57,640 bases of DNA from Desulfovibrio sp. OttesenSCG-928-C06 (GCA_030267065.1 JAJDJF010000005.1:1-57640); one strand, 5' to 3'; counted from the stretch's first letter, positions 17,218 through 26,142 are shown. Notes: generated by a model from the letters alone, not told the origin. Numbers and translations: made by a program.

Positions 17218-20200
17218 ATGAACCTCTCCAGCCTGTTCATACGCCGCCCGGTGGCTACCGCCCTGCTGATGATCGGCATTCTGGTGGCAGGTCTTATGGG
17301 CTACCGCGTTTTGCCGGTGGCAGACCTGCCCAGCGTGGACTTTCCCACAATCATGGTGCGGGCCAGCCTTTCCGGTGCCAGTCCGGAAACCATGGCGGCC
17401 TCGGTTGCCATTCCGCTGGAAAAACAGTTCTCCACAATCGCGGGCCTAGACTCGATGACTTCGGTCAACAGCATGGGATCCACGCGGATAGTGCTCCAGT
17501 TCAACCTTGGGCGCGATATTGATGCCGCCGCGCAGGACGTGCAAACAGCCATAGCCGCCGCCCAGCGCTCGCTGCCGGAAGCCATGCCCAGCCCGCCCAG
17601 CATGCGCAAGGTCAACCCGGCTGACAGTCCGATTTTCTACATCACCCTGACCTCGGACACCATGCGCCAGTCGGACGTGAACGAATACGCAGAAAACTTC
17701 ATGGCCCAGCGCCTTTCAATGGTCAACGGCGTGGCGCAGGTAAACGTTTACGGTTCGCAAAAATACGCGGTACGCATTCAGGTTGACCCGCAGGCCATGG
17801 CAGCCGTGAACCTTGGCATTGATGAGGTGGCAACGGCCCTGCGTTCTGGCAACACCAACCTCGCCATTGGCACGCTAAAAGGCCCAAATCGCGAGTATAC
17901 CATCCAGAGCAGCGGCAAGCTGATGAACGCCGACGAGTTCAGGCCGCTGGTCGTTGTGTGGCGCGATGGCGCTCCGGTGCGCCTGCACGAGATTGCCAAG
18001 GTCACCGACTCGGTGGAGAACGACCAGCGCCGCAGCTGGTACAACAACAAGCGCTCGATGGTGCTGGCAATCCAGCGTCAGCCCGGCACCAATACCGTGG
18101 AGGTAGTGGACGGCATCAAAAAGATGCTGCCAAGCCTGCGCGCCCAGATACCTGCCGCAATCGAGCTGAATATCCTTTTTGACCGCTCGGAAAGCATCCG
18201 CGAATCAGTGCATGACGTTAAGTTCACCATGGTGCTGACCATCTGTCTGGTTATCGCGGTAATTTTCGTTTTTTTGCGCAATCTATCGGCCACGCTTATT
18301 CCAAGCCTTGCGGTGCCGCTTTCCATCATCGGCGCTTGTGGCATCATGCATGTTTCCGGCTTTTCGCTGAACAACATTTCGCTGATGGCGCTGACGCTTT
18401 CGGTGGGCTATGTGGTGGACGACGCCATCGTCATGCTGGAGAATATCGTCCGGCATATGGAAGGCGGCAAAAGCGCCATGCAGGCGGCTATGGACGGCTC
18501 GTGCGAGATTGGCTTCACCATTTTGTCCATGACTATCTCGCTGGTGGCGGTATTTATTCCGGTGTTGTTTCTGGGCGGGATTGTGGGGCGGCTCTTTCAT
18601 GAGTTCGCGGTCACAATTGCCGCAGCCATCCTGATTTCCGGCGTGGTGGCGCTAACACTTACGCCCATGTTGTGCAGCCGTTTTTTGCGCCCGCAGTCGC
18701 ACCGCCGCATGCACGAAGGCTTTTACGGCAAAATCGAACGGGCCTTTACCGCGCTGTACGGCTTTTACGAGCGCACGCTCAAGGCGGTACTGCGTCACAA
18801 GGGCAAGGCGCTGCTGGTTTCGTTCGCATTCATCCTTGCCACTGGATATATGTTCAAGGAAGCGCCCAAGGGGTTCCTGCCCTTTGAGGATATCGGCAAC
18901 GTGGACATTACCGTGGAAGTTTTGCAGGGCATTTCTTTTGAGGGCGTTCTGGAATATCAGCGCCAGATAGCGGAAATAGTCATGGAAGAACCGAATCTGC
19001 TGCGCTGGACATCCACAGTCGGGGCCAGCGGGCCGCAGTCGTCCATGAACAACTTTTCGGTCTTTCTGCGCTACAAGGACAAGAGCGACCGCAACGAGAG
19101 CATCCAGAGCATAATCCAGCGCCTGCGCAAAAAAATCGGAGCCATCCCCGGCGTGCGGGCCTTTGTGAACCAGCCGCCGCCGCTGCGCATTGGCGGCTCG
19201 TCTTCCAAGGCGCTTTACCAGTTTACACTGCAAAGCACCGATACTACGGAACTGTACGCCAGCGCCGACTCATTCCGCGCAAAAATGGCGGAGATTCCGG
19301 GCGTGATCGACGTAAACTCCGACCTGATGCTGCGCAACCCCGAACTGCGCGTGGATATCAACCGCGACAAGTGCGCGGCCCTTGGCATCACCCCGGCGCA
19401 GGTGGAAGAAGCGCTCTCCAACGCGTACAGTACCAGAAAGGTCAGTACGATTCTGGCCCCGACCAACGATTACGAGGTTATTCTGGAACTGCTGCCGGAA
19501 TTCCGCGATGACGTGAACGCGCTGAACTACCTGTATATCCGCTCAAAGAACGGAAATCTGGTACCGCTTGCCACGCTGGTTGAGCTAAAAACCAGCGTGG
19601 GGCCGCTAACCGTCAACCATAACGGGCAGTTGCCGTCAGTGACAGTATCGTTCAACCTTGCACAGGGCTTTTCCATTGGCGAGGCCGTGGCCGCTGTTGA
19701 ACGTCTGGCTGCCACCGACCTGCCGGACAGCATTTCCACCAGTTTTCAGGGCACAGCGCAGGCTTTTCGTGATTCGCTCGGCAACCTCTGGCTACTGCTG
19801 CTCATGGCTGTGGTTGTAATCTACATCGTGCTCGGGATGCTGTACGAAAGCTTCATTCACCCGCTGACCATCCTGTCCGGCCTGCCTTCGGCTGCGCTGG
19901 GCGCGCTGGCCACCTTGCTGATTTTCGGCAAGGATCTGGATATTTACGGCTTTGTGGGCATCATCATGCTGCTTGGCATCGTAAAGAAAAACGCCATCAT
20001 GATGATCGACTTCGCGCTTGAGGCCCAGCGCAAGCACGGGCAGGATACTGCGCAATCCATCACACAGGGCGCGCTGGTGCGCTTTCGCCCCATCCTGATG
20101 ACCACCCTTGCCGCGCTAATGGGCGCGCTGCCCATTGCCTACGGCTACGGGGCAGGTGGCGAGGCCCGCCAGCCGCTTGGTCTGGCTGTGGCAGGCGGGC

Positions 20201-20328
20201 TGATAGTATCGCAGGTGCTTACGCTCTACATCACGCCAGTCTACTACATTTATCTGGACAAGGCACAGCAGTGGCTGCGCAGGCGTTTTAGCCGAAAATC
20301 GCGTGGATTGGCTGCCGAAAGCGAATAG
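17218..20328 (+). CDS. RND multidrug efflux pump, inner-membrane subunit (AcrB/MdtB-like)
   Basis: 1036 residues, full length for the HAE1 RND family. It opens with MNLSSLFIRRPVATAL and has 12 predicted membrane helices with two large periplasmic loops. The proton-relay Asp401-Asp402 pair in helix 4 (VGYVVDDAIVMLEN) is intact, and helix 11 retains a Lys in GIVKKNAIMMIDFA. It exports drugs, detergents or bile-type compounds by proton antiport, with the lipoprotein adaptor upstream. The sequence is closest in style to MdtB/MdtC pumps, but only one pump gene is present. A GCCGGAGGC lies about 20 bases upstream; the ribosome binding site is not strong. Confidence 0.93.
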   Translation: MNLSSLFIRRPVATALLMIGILVAGLMGYRVLPVADLPSVDFPTIMVRASLSGASPETMAASVAIPLEKQFSTIAGLDSMTSVNSMGSTRIVLQFNLGRDIDAAAQDVQTAIAAAQRSLPEAMPSPPSMRKVNPADSPIFYITLTSDTMRQSDVNEYAENFMAQRLSMVNGVAQVNVYGSQKYAVRIQVDPQAMAAVNLGIDEVATALRSGNTNLAIGTLKGPNREYTIQSSGKLMNADEFRPLVVVWRDGAPVRLHEIAKVTDSVENDQRRSWYNNKRSMVLAIQRQPGTNTVEVVDGIKKMLPSLRAQIPAAIELNILFDRSESIRESVHDVKFTMVLTICLVIAVIFVFLRNLSATLIPSLAVPLSIIGACGIMHVSGFSLNNISLMALTLSVGYVVDDAIVMLENIVRHMEGGKSAMQAAMDGSCEIGFTILSMTISLVAVFIPVLFLGGIVGRLFHEFAVTIAAAILISGVVALTLTPMLCSRFLRPQSHRRMHEGFYGKIERAFTALYGFYERTLKAVLRHKGKALLVSFAFILATGYMFKEAPKGFLPFEDIGNVDITVEVLQGISFEGVLEYQRQIAEIVMEEPNLLRWTSTVGASGPQSSMNNFSVFLRYKDKSDRNESIQSIIQRLRKKIGAIPGVRAFVNQPPPLRIGGSSSKALYQFTLQSTDTTELYASADSFRAKMAEIPGVIDVNSDLMLRNPELRVDINRDKCAALGITPAQVEEALSNAYSTRKVSTILAPTNDYEVILELLPEFRDDVNALNYLYIRSKNGNLVPLATLVELKTSVGPLTVNHNGQLPSVTVSFNLAQGFSIGEAVAAVERLAATDLPDSISTSFQGTAQAFRDSLGNLWLLLLMAVVVIYIVLGMLYESFIHPLTILSGLPSAALGALATLLIFGKDLDIYGFVGIIMLLGIVKKNAIMMIDFALEAQRKHGQDTAQSITQGALVRFRPILMTTLAALMGALPIAYGYGAGGEARQPLGLAVAGGLIVSQVLTLYITPVYYIYLDKAQQWLRRRFSRKSRGLAAESE

Positions 20329-20434
20329 ATGACATCCACTCTTTCGGCGTCATGGAATCACTCCAGTCCTCATCCCGACGCCGCTTCCAACCTGCATTTA
20401 TCCTGACAATCTACGCACTTTTCATAAAAAACGA

Positions 20435-20462
20435 GAAAGGCTCCGGTTACCCGGAGCCTTTC
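20435..20462. terminator. Bidirectional terminator between RND pump and tpx
   Basis: A perfect 12-bp stem GAAAGGCTCCGG/CCGGAGCCTTTC with a TTAC loop, between convergent genes. Confidence 0.8.
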
Positions 20463-20522
20463 CTGCTACTAGAAGGAGGCCACCCAATGTGACCTGTTGA
20501 GGACAAAAAACGATAACTGCGG

Positions 20523-21038
20523 TTAAGCTACTTTTTTAGCTGCATCCAGAGCGGCCTGGAAGTTCACTTCGCTGGTCACTTCGGGAACCATTTCGCTGTA
20601 AACGAGCTTGTGGTTCTGGTCCAGCACGAACACGGCGCGGCTGAGCAGGCGCAGTTCCTTGATGGCAACGCCGTAGGCCAGACCGAAGTTCAGATTCATG
20701 TGGTCGGAAAGGGTTTCCAGATTGGAAACACCGGCCGCGCCGCACCAGCGGGCCTGCGCAAAGGGCAGGTCGCAGGAAACGGTGAGAATTTTTACATGGT
20801 CGCCAAGGGCAGAAGCTTCCTGATTGAAGCGTTTGGTCTGCGCATCACACACGCCGGTATCCAGCGAGGGAACAACGGAGATAATCACAACCTTGCCACT
20901 GTAGTCAGAAAGCTTTTTCTGGGAAAGGTCATTGGCCTGAAGGTTGAACTCCGGGGCCTGGCTGCCGATTTGCAGTTCAGAACCAAGCAGGGTCAGGGGA
21001 TTGCCGGCAAAAGTAATTACGCCTTTACGTTCTTGCAT
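20523..21038 (-). CDS. tpx: Thiol peroxidase Tpx (atypical 2-Cys peroxiredoxin)
   Basis: 171 residues, the usual Tpx length. The peroxidatic Cys64 lies in PSLDTGVCDAQT and the resolving Cys99 in LPFAQARWCGAAG, both in family-typical contexts. The enzyme reduces H2O2 and organic peroxides with thioredoxin in the cytoplasm or periplasm. There is no signal peptide, so here it is cytoplasmic. AGGAG eight bases before the ATG fixes the start. A promoter with perfect TTGACA and an overlapping palindrome lies upstream, in keeping with peroxide control. Confidence 0.96.
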   Translation of the reverse strand: MQERKGVITFAGNPLTLLGSELQIGSQAPEFNLQANDLSQKKLSDYSGKVVIISVVPSLDTGVCDAQTKRFNQEASALGDHVKILTVSCDLPFAQARWCGAAGVSNLETLSDHMNLNFGLAYGVAIKELRLLSRAVFVLDQNHKLVYSEMVPEVTSEVNFQAALDAAKKVA

Positions 21039-21079
21039 TTTGATACTCCTTTAAGACCGTTCGGTCATTATTAGCAATG

Positions 21080-21115
21080 ATTACTATTAGTAATAGCAGA
21101 AAATAACTTTGTCAA
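21080..21115 (-). promoter_or_regulatory. tpx promoter with 7-1-7 palindrome
   Basis: On the minus strand TTGACA (21110-21115) is followed after 17 bases by TACTAA (21087-21092). The exact palindrome ATTACTA-T-TAGTAAT (21080-21094) covers the -10. The 7-1-7 geometry is that of Fur/PerR-family boxes, and with a peroxidase downstream PerR is the natural candidate. Confidence 0.6.
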
Positions 21116-21314
21116 CCGATAACTATCGGGAAGGTTATAAATCTTACTTTATTACCATAAAAAGAATAAGCAAGTATTGTTTACACAAATTCATATCAAC
21201 TATCACCTCACCCGCACCGCATCTGGATTTACACGGAAGAAAGTGCCGCAACACACCCCGCCCGCCTGCCCACGATCAGTCTGGTATCATGCCGAAAAAA
21301 ACGCACACTTCAAG

Positions 21315-21572
21315 CTAGTTGCAGCTACGCAGACAGCAATTTTTCAACAGCAGTTTATCAATGGGATATTTCTGGCTACAACTGGCAGGAACCTTTTTGC
21401 GCACAAAAAAATCCCCGGAAGAGTATCTTTCCGGGGATGTATGCTCCTGCCGAGCTTTATGTTTAAGTTTGCGCGAATAACTTTTCTTGTCCCTATGCGC
21501 CCGCGCAACCGGGGGCTGCTTTTTGCGCACCGTGCTCTCCGGTATTTCAAGTGTGAATACTGTCTTGCTCAT
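21315..21572 (-). CDS. Candidate ArfA-like ribosome-rescue factor with terminator inside the frame
   Basis: The reading frame runs 85 codons from ATG 21572 (AAGGAG five bases upstream). A canonical intrinsic terminator at 21405-21438 falls within codons 45-56, so most transcripts should end near codon 54-56 without a stop. The encoded peptide of about 55 residues is very basic. Residues 29-38 (KKSYSRKLKH) resemble the ArfA core segment (KGSYxRKxKH) that enters the empty ribosomal mRNA channel. ArfA of E. coli is also made from nonstop mRNA as a roughly 55-residue active peptide and is destroyed when trans-translation works. The match is short and made by eye, so homology is unproven. The gene lies alone between the lipoprotein gene and tpx, same strand. 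Confidence 0.6.
   Translation of the reverse strand: MSKTVFTLEIPESTVRKKQPPVARAHRDKKSYSRKLKHKARQEHTSPERYSSGDFFVRKKVPASCSQKYPIDKLLLKNCCLRSCN
21405..21438 (-). terminator. Intrinsic terminator inside the ArfA-like reading frame
   Basis: On the minus strand a perfect 10-bp stem ATCCCCGGAA/TTCCGGGGAT with an 8-base loop is followed by six T. It lies 134-168 bases into the gene. Confidence 0.9.
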
Positions 21573-21735
21573 TACTTCTCCTTGTTGCAGCAGAGATTGC
21601 TCCATAAAAGCCTCTGATATCCTCAAACGTTATCTGCCTTTCTACCCTGCCTGCTTCCTGTTTTCCACAGTGACTGTTCTGACGTAACCGCCCGCTCTTA
21701 CCGCCTGTTCCGCCTGCTCCGGCAGCTCCTGCTAC

Positions 21736-22455
21736 CTACCTGCCGCGCTTAAGCATAATCGAGGCAAGCTCGTTACCCATGCGCATGGTGTTGCGCGGTC
21801 CGAATTCAAGAACCGCACTCTCTGCTACGCCCGGGATGGAGATGGAAATCTTTCCGTCAGCATAGCCGGTTATCCAGAATGGATACGACTTTTTGTCGTA
21901 GGACGGCAGAGTCAGAATCAGGTTGCAGGCCACCACGTCAAACTCCAGCATCACCCAGGCATCGGGCAAAAAACTTGCGGACTGGGCGGAACCGGCACCC
22001 GCATCTGCGTCAAGTATCCAGGTATGCCCAAGCCGCTCAAGGCTATCGCCAAAATCACCGGGTTGGTAGCGAAACTCCGGCTCGCCGTCAAGCGTGACCG
22101 TGCCATCAGCATAGTTCACCCTGACGGTTTTAAGCTCGCCGTTGTCCTTGTGCCGCAAGGCGAACTCGGCAGTCTTGCCGCCATTTGCAATACGCGAAAC
22201 CCTGCCGCTCTGCACCCCGCCTTCAAGCTCGCCATAAGCGTTGTAGTAGCTGGAATAAATGCGCAGAACACCGCCCTGCATGTCGATGACCAGCCCGCAC
22301 CACTCCAGTGGGTGCTCTGCCGGAATATCGCCATTGAGCTTGCTGAGAACCCAGCCTCCGTTAAACATCGCTTTTTCCTCCGAACAGGACGGCAAACATA
22401 AAAAGAGCGCCAGAATAGCCAGCAGCGGTAAAAAACGGGCGAGTTTTCCAGACAT
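21736..22455 (-). CDS. Predicted lipoprotein of unknown function
   Basis: 239 residues from ATG 22455, chosen because GGAGGA lies just upstream; an in-frame ATG at 22476 is weaker. The hydrophobic signal ends in LPSC followed by SEEK, a plausible though slightly irregular lipobox (Pro at -2). The mature part is rich in beta-prone, aromatic and Gly residues (GGWVLSKLNGD, HTWILDADAG), suggesting a small beta-sandwich or lipocalin-like fold. No family was recognised. It lies downstream of the redox-complex operon on the same strand, but a terminator separates them, so it need not belong to the complex. It is not obviously the TmcD subunit. Confidence 0.7.
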   Translation of the reverse strand: MSGKLARFLPLLAILALFLCLPSCSEEKAMFNGGWVLSKLNGDIPAEHPLEWCGLVIDMQGGVLRIYSSYYNAYGELEGGVQSGRVSRIANGGKTAEFALRHKDNGELKTVRVNYADGTVTLDGEPEFRYQPGDFGDSLERLGHTWILDADAGAGSAQSASFLPDAWVMLEFDVVACNLILTLPSYDKKSYPFWITGYADGKISISIPGVAESAVLEFGPRNTMRMGNELASIMLKRGR

Positions 22456-22607
22456 CTCATCCTCCGGAGTATTCAAGGCATTGCAGTCCGGCTAAAAACC
22501 AACCGCTTGCAATGGCAAACCTGCAAAAGCAAAAAAACGCAATCGGGCCAAAAACGGATGCCTTGCTGTACTCCAGTTGCCGGAGAACAACAAGCAGGCA
22601 GCATATG

Positions 22608-22635
22608 AAAAAGCAGGGAGAAAAACTCTCCCTGC
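22608..22635 (-). terminator. Terminator of the redox-complex operon
   Basis: A perfect 9-bp stem GCAGGGAGA/TCTCCCTGC with a 5-base loop. On the minus strand five T follow directly. Confidence 0.85.
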
Positions 22636-22671
22636 CCGTCCATTTCGCTTTATTTTCCAGACAACGAAGCT

Positions 22672-24063
22672 CTATTCTTCGTCTTCTGCCGGTTTCAGGT
22701 GGTCCGGAATAATCGCCATTTCAATAATCAGCGGTTTCAGGAAGGTCCACTTGATGCCGATTTCGTATTCTTCCTCAAGGTCGCGAATGGCGTCCCAGCA
22801 GTTATGGCAAGGGGCGATAACAATCTTGGCACCGGTTGCGAGAATCTGGTCGCGCTTCCACTGAAGGCCAACGTTACGCTCTTTGCGGTATTTGCCGATG
22901 CCGTTGAAGCCGCCGCCACCGCCGCAACACCAGTTGAATTCCTTGATGTCGGGCATTTCGCGGAAGTCTTCCGCGATGTACGAGATAATCTCGCGGGTGT
23001 AGCGGCCAAGGCCGTGGTTACGCACATAGTTGCAGGAGTCCTGCAGGGTAACCGGTTCCTTGATCTTCTTGGCCGGGTCGATTTTGATTTTGCCTTCGCG
23101 CAGACATTCGGCCAGCCACTGCACATAGTGGATGTATTCTACAGGCGGCAGGCCGGTTTCCAGCCCGGCCCAGTAGGGGCCTTCCACCACGGTGGCGCGG
23201 TGGGCGTGGCCGCATTCGGTGCCGATAACGCGTTTGGGGCGCAGGCGCTCAATGGCGCTGTAAACGTGCTTTACGCTGTCGGCGCACTCGGAGAAGTCAC
23301 CGGCGAACATGGCAAGGGAGGTCTGCTCCCAGCCAGATGTAGGCACGGTCCAGTTCTCGCCAGCCAGATGGAACAGAATGGCGGCTTCGGCCACGTCCTG
23401 CGGATAGTGCTTGGGCTCGCGGGCGTTCAGGGTGTACATGATGTCCGCGTCTTCCTTATCCACAGGGATTTCAAGACCCGGCCATTCTTCCTCGTTCTCT
23501 TCGGCCATCCATTCGCAGGTGTCCACCCAGTCTTCGTCGGTAACGTCCATCTGGGCCTTGTAAACGCGGTGCATGCCGGAGCCGATCTTCATCTCCCACG
23601 GCACAAAACCCTGCGAGAACAGGATGCCGCGCATGTAGCTGATCATAACGCCGGTATCGATACCGTGCGGGCAGAACTGCGAGCAGCGGTTGCAGCAGGT
23701 GCACTGCGACCAGGCAACATCCATGGCGTGGCGCATAAAAGCGTTATCCACCTGGCCTTTGCGGCGGATCATCTCGCCCAGGGTGGTCTGAATCTTGTAG
23801 GCCGGAACCTGCTTGGGATCGTTCTTGTTTACGCGGTAAAGGAAGCAGCTGTCAGCGCACATGCCGCAACGGGCGCAAATTTCCAGCCAGGTACGGGTGC
23901 GGGTTTTGCAAGAATTCTGGAGTGTAGACCAGAGCTTCTCGGTATCAACATCCAGCTCTTCCATTTCCTTATAGTATGTCGCCCCGCCCTTGTCGGCCAG
24001 AAGCGCCTTGAGCTCTTCTTCGGTGGTAATGGGACGTCTGTTACAAAGCGTGCCTTCAGGCAT
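22672..24063 (-). CDS. DsrK/TmcB/HmcF-like CCG-domain iron-sulfur protein
   Basis: 463 residues. Two ferredoxin-type [4Fe-4S] motifs come first ([11 protein letters not shown], Cys63/66/69/73; [14 protein letters not shown], from Cys121). Two CCG-type domains follow, with TECGHA (Cys284), DSCNYV (Cys343), WCCGGGGG (Cys379-380) and APCHNC (Cys419/422). These are the ligands of the special catalytic cluster of HdrD/DsrK-type subunits. The protein sits on the cytoplasmic side and is expected to exchange electrons with a thiol/disulfide pair such as DsrC. AAAGGAG precedes the ATG. It is last in a three-gene operon with a NarI-like subunit and a periplasmic cytochrome. The order differs from tmcABCD, so the exact complex name is left open. 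Confidence 0.9.
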   Translation of the reverse strand: MPEGTLCNRRPITTEEELKALLADKGGATYYKEMEELDVDTEKLWSTLQNSCKTRTRTWLEICARCGMCADSCFLYRVNKNDPKQVPAYKIQTTLGEMIRRKGQVDNAFMRHAMDVAWSQCTCCNRCSQFCPHGIDTGVMISYMRGILFSQGFVPWEMKIGSGMHRVYKAQMDVTDEDWVDTCEWMAEENEEEWPGLEIPVDKEDADIMYTLNAREPKHYPQDVAEAAILFHLAGENWTVPTSGWEQTSLAMFAGDFSECADSVKHVYSAIERLRPKRVIGTECGHAHRATVVEGPYWAGLETGLPPVEYIHYVQWLAECLREGKIKIDPAKKIKEPVTLQDSCNYVRNHGLGRYTREIISYIAEDFREMPDIKEFNWCCGGGGGFNGIGKYRKERNVGLQWKRDQILATGAKIVIAPCHNCWDAIRDLEEEYEIGIKWTFLKPLIIEMAIIPDHLKPAEDEE

Positions 24064-24131
24064 GATAATTCTCCTTTAAAAAGTGCCGCTGTTCTGTAGC
24101 GCTCTCGGTTCTAAAGCCTCAACCCGCAGGT

Positions 24132-24827
24132 TTACCAGGGGAAGAACGCCCCGCTCTCGCGAGTGCGCCCGCCGCGCTTGATGGCGTAGTCCATCCCGAT
24201 CTGCATGCGGGAGGCAAAGTAAAGCGCGATATGCGAAAGCTTGGTGAAAGGCGCCAGCACGAGCAGCACTTCGCCGCTGATGATGTGGCAAAGCATCAAG
24301 GCCTTGTAGTCTCCGAAGCCCTGAACGGCCAGAAAGCCGGTGACCAGGGGAATCAGAACCAGCACGATCAGGAAGTAATCCTGCCCGGTGGTGAGAATAC
24401 GCACGTTGGGCAGAAGCAGGCGGCGCAGCAGCATGATTGCCAGACCAACCAGCGAAAGGATGGTGAGCGCGTCCGCAACGCCCTGCGGCAGGGTGGGCAG
24501 GCTGAAGCCGAGGCGCTGCTGGAGGATAACGTTATGTCCAAGCAGAAAAATCGGCACCAGAACCACACCGATGTGCAGCAGGAAAAAGCCTATGGCAGCC
24601 AGCGGCTGGCTTCTCCAGCCGTGGGTGGCAAAAGGAACAAGCCATTTAAGGGCCGAGTGAACGCCGCCTTTAAGGCCCTGCCCCATGTGGGCTTTGTAGG
24701 CCACGCGGTCCAGCTTCCAGTCCAGTCCCAAAAAGTAGAGCACAAAACGCCCGATAAGGCCGATGGTGAAAACAGCCATGGCAATGTACAGGCAAGGCCC
24801 GGTAAGGATATTAAAGAGATTTTCCAT
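24132..24827 (-). CDS. NarI-type membrane cytochrome b subunit (TmcC/HmcE/DsrM-like)
   Basis: 231 residues with about five to six membrane helices. Histidines suitable for haem b ligation occur in helix contexts such as FFLLHIGVVLVP, LLGHNV, MLCHIISGE and KLSHIAL. Size and helix pattern match the NarI-like subunits of Tmc and Hmc complexes, which pass electrons between the periplasmic cytochrome and the cytoplasmic CCG protein through the menaquinone or haem pathway. AAGGAG lies upstream of the ATG. It follows the cytochrome gene after 12 bases and precedes the CCG gene by 68 bases. Confidence 0.85.
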   Translation of the reverse strand: MENLFNILTGPCLYIAMAVFTIGLIGRFVLYFLGLDWKLDRVAYKAHMGQGLKGGVHSALKWLVPFATHGWRSQPLAAIGFFLLHIGVVLVPIFLLGHNVILQQRLGFSLPTLPQGVADALTILSLVGLAIMLLRRLLLPNVRILTTGQDYFLIVLVLIPLVTGFLAVQGFGDYKALMLCHIISGEVLLVLAPFTKLSHIALYFASRMQIGMDYAIKRGGRTRESGAFFPW

Positions 24828-24839
24828 TGCTGATGCTCC

Positions 24840-25625
24840 TTATTGGCCCGCTACGCTATGGCAGCTGTCGCATGATGTGGGCAGGCTCATATCCAGGTGA
24901 CAGGAAATGCACGCGGAGTGAGAAGCGTCCTTGAAAGAAAGGATCATGCTGCCGGGGTTGGCCGGGTTAGCAACGGCGCTTTCGCCGTGGCAGGAACGGC
25001 AGCCTTCCGCAGGCTCGTAATCCGGAACAAGCTTTTTGGCCTCAGCGTCGTAAACGTGGTGGCAGGCACCGCAGTTGAGCCCGTCATCATTGGCTTCGAT
25101 GCCGGAAGATTCCATATGCAGGTCATGCAGCTCGGAACCCATGCTGAAGTCCACAGTAGCGCGCTTTGCATCGCCCGGTACGGCAACATCAGCTGCGACG
25201 TGGCAGCTGCGGCACTCGGCAATGCCGGGGCCGGACTCAAAGCCCTTTGACGCGCCATCTTCATGGCAGGTCACGCAGGAGCTGTGATAAAAATCCTTCA
25301 CATCGCCGGAAGCGCCAAGGGCGGAGGCGGAATTTTTGAAATCCCAGCTCCATACGCCGCCATCCTTCGCAGGAGCGGTGTGGCAGGTAGCGCAGTCCTT
25401 TATGGCCTCGTGCTTGCTGTGGAAAAAAGATACCGGCGGCAAATCGGACTTTCCGGCAGCAACGCCGCCGTCAAGCGTAACCAGCTCAACAGCACGCGCC
25501 TTGTCCTCAGCCTTCGCGGCTGTCTGTTCGGCAGCCAGAGCTGGACGGGGAAGGGCCAGGCCAGCGCAAAGCGTGAACGCAGCTGCGAAAACCAGACCCC
25601 GCGCCAAAAATGTTTTTCTCTTCAT
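24840..25625 (-). CDS. Periplasmic seven-haem class III cytochrome c
   Basis: 261 residues. A Sec signal peptide ends near ALA-A (residues 29-32). Seven CxxCH haem-attachment motifs start at Cys78, 117, 138, 185, 209, 239 and 252, and extra His such as FHSKH and DFYHSS can serve as distal ligands. The arrangement resembles HmcA/OhcA-type modules more than four-haem TmcA, and seven is an uncommon number. It should accept electrons from periplasmic hydrogenases or formate dehydrogenases, directly or through cytochrome c3, and pass them to the NarI-like subunit encoded 12 bases downstream. AAGGA lies eight bases before the ATG. First gene of the operon. Confidence 0.9.
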   Translation of the reverse strand: MKRKTFLARGLVFAAAFTLCAGLALPRPALAAEQTAAKAEDKARAVELVTLDGGVAAGKSDLPPVSFFHSKHEAIKDCATCHTAPAKDGGVWSWDFKNSASALGASGDVKDFYHSSCVTCHEDGASKGFESGPGIAECRSCHVAADVAVPGDAKRATVDFSMGSELHDLHMESSGIEANDDGLNCGACHHVYDAEAKKLVPDYEPAEGCRSCHGESAVANPANPGSMILSFKDASHSACISCHLDMSLPTSCDSCHSVAGQ

Positions 25626-26142
25626 TGTGGCAGTCCTTGAAGGAAGTGATGATGGGAAACAACGTAACAGTCAGGAACGGCAGCCTTGCGGCAAGCGCAT
25701 TCCCGGCAGATTCCAACGATCTTGCGCATTGGCCGGGCAGAAAGCTCTCCTCTTAAAGCAGGCGGCCCAGCCTGAAATTGGCCGGAAATATCGCGCAAAA
25801 AAAGTGCGGGATTCAACCGGACAATGGTTTTAGCTAGTATTTTACCAGACTCGCGTCAAGACAAATTATATTTTATATTATCCCTTTATCCTCTTTAAAG
25901 ATGTCGTTCAAAAGACATTCCGCAATTCTTTTGTAATGATTTTAAAAGTTGTTTTGCTTCAGGCGCAGTTCCCCGGTCAGGACTTCACTCTGCGGAAGAA
26001 AAGCTCAAAACTGGCAAAACCAAGGGCAGCAAGGCTTACTCGGGCTTGACTTCCGGTGAACATGATTTTGCCGGAAAGCGAAAAAACAATTTGAAAACAG
26101 TAGCGGATTGACCGGGCAAGGGAATGATATTAGCCTGTTTGC
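25626..26142. other. Intergenic region between divergent genes
   Basis: The 25830-25960 part is AT-rich and should contain the promoter of the redox operon. On the minus strand TTGTCTTGACG around 25850-25860 could be a -35, but no convincing -10 is placed. A 35-codon plus-strand frame at 25649 was not accepted. Confidence 0.4.

Noticed and set aside
21344..21550. Alternative 68-codon frame overlapping the ArfA-like gene
   Set aside because: No ribosome binding site; its composition is what a shifted reading of the same DNA gives.
22699..24099. 466-codon open frame opposite the CCG iron-sulfur gene
   Set aside because: Antisense shadow; the minus-strand frame has complete cluster motifs and a good ribosome binding site.
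22672..25625. dsrMKJOP operon
   Set aside because: There are no DsrO, DsrP or three-haem DsrJ subunits; the cytochrome has seven haem motifs and comes first.
25649..25756. 35-codon plus-strand frame with GAAGGAAG before ATG ATG
   Set aside because: No homology or structural feature is visible and it lies in the leader of the divergent cytochrome gene; kept only as a remote possibility.
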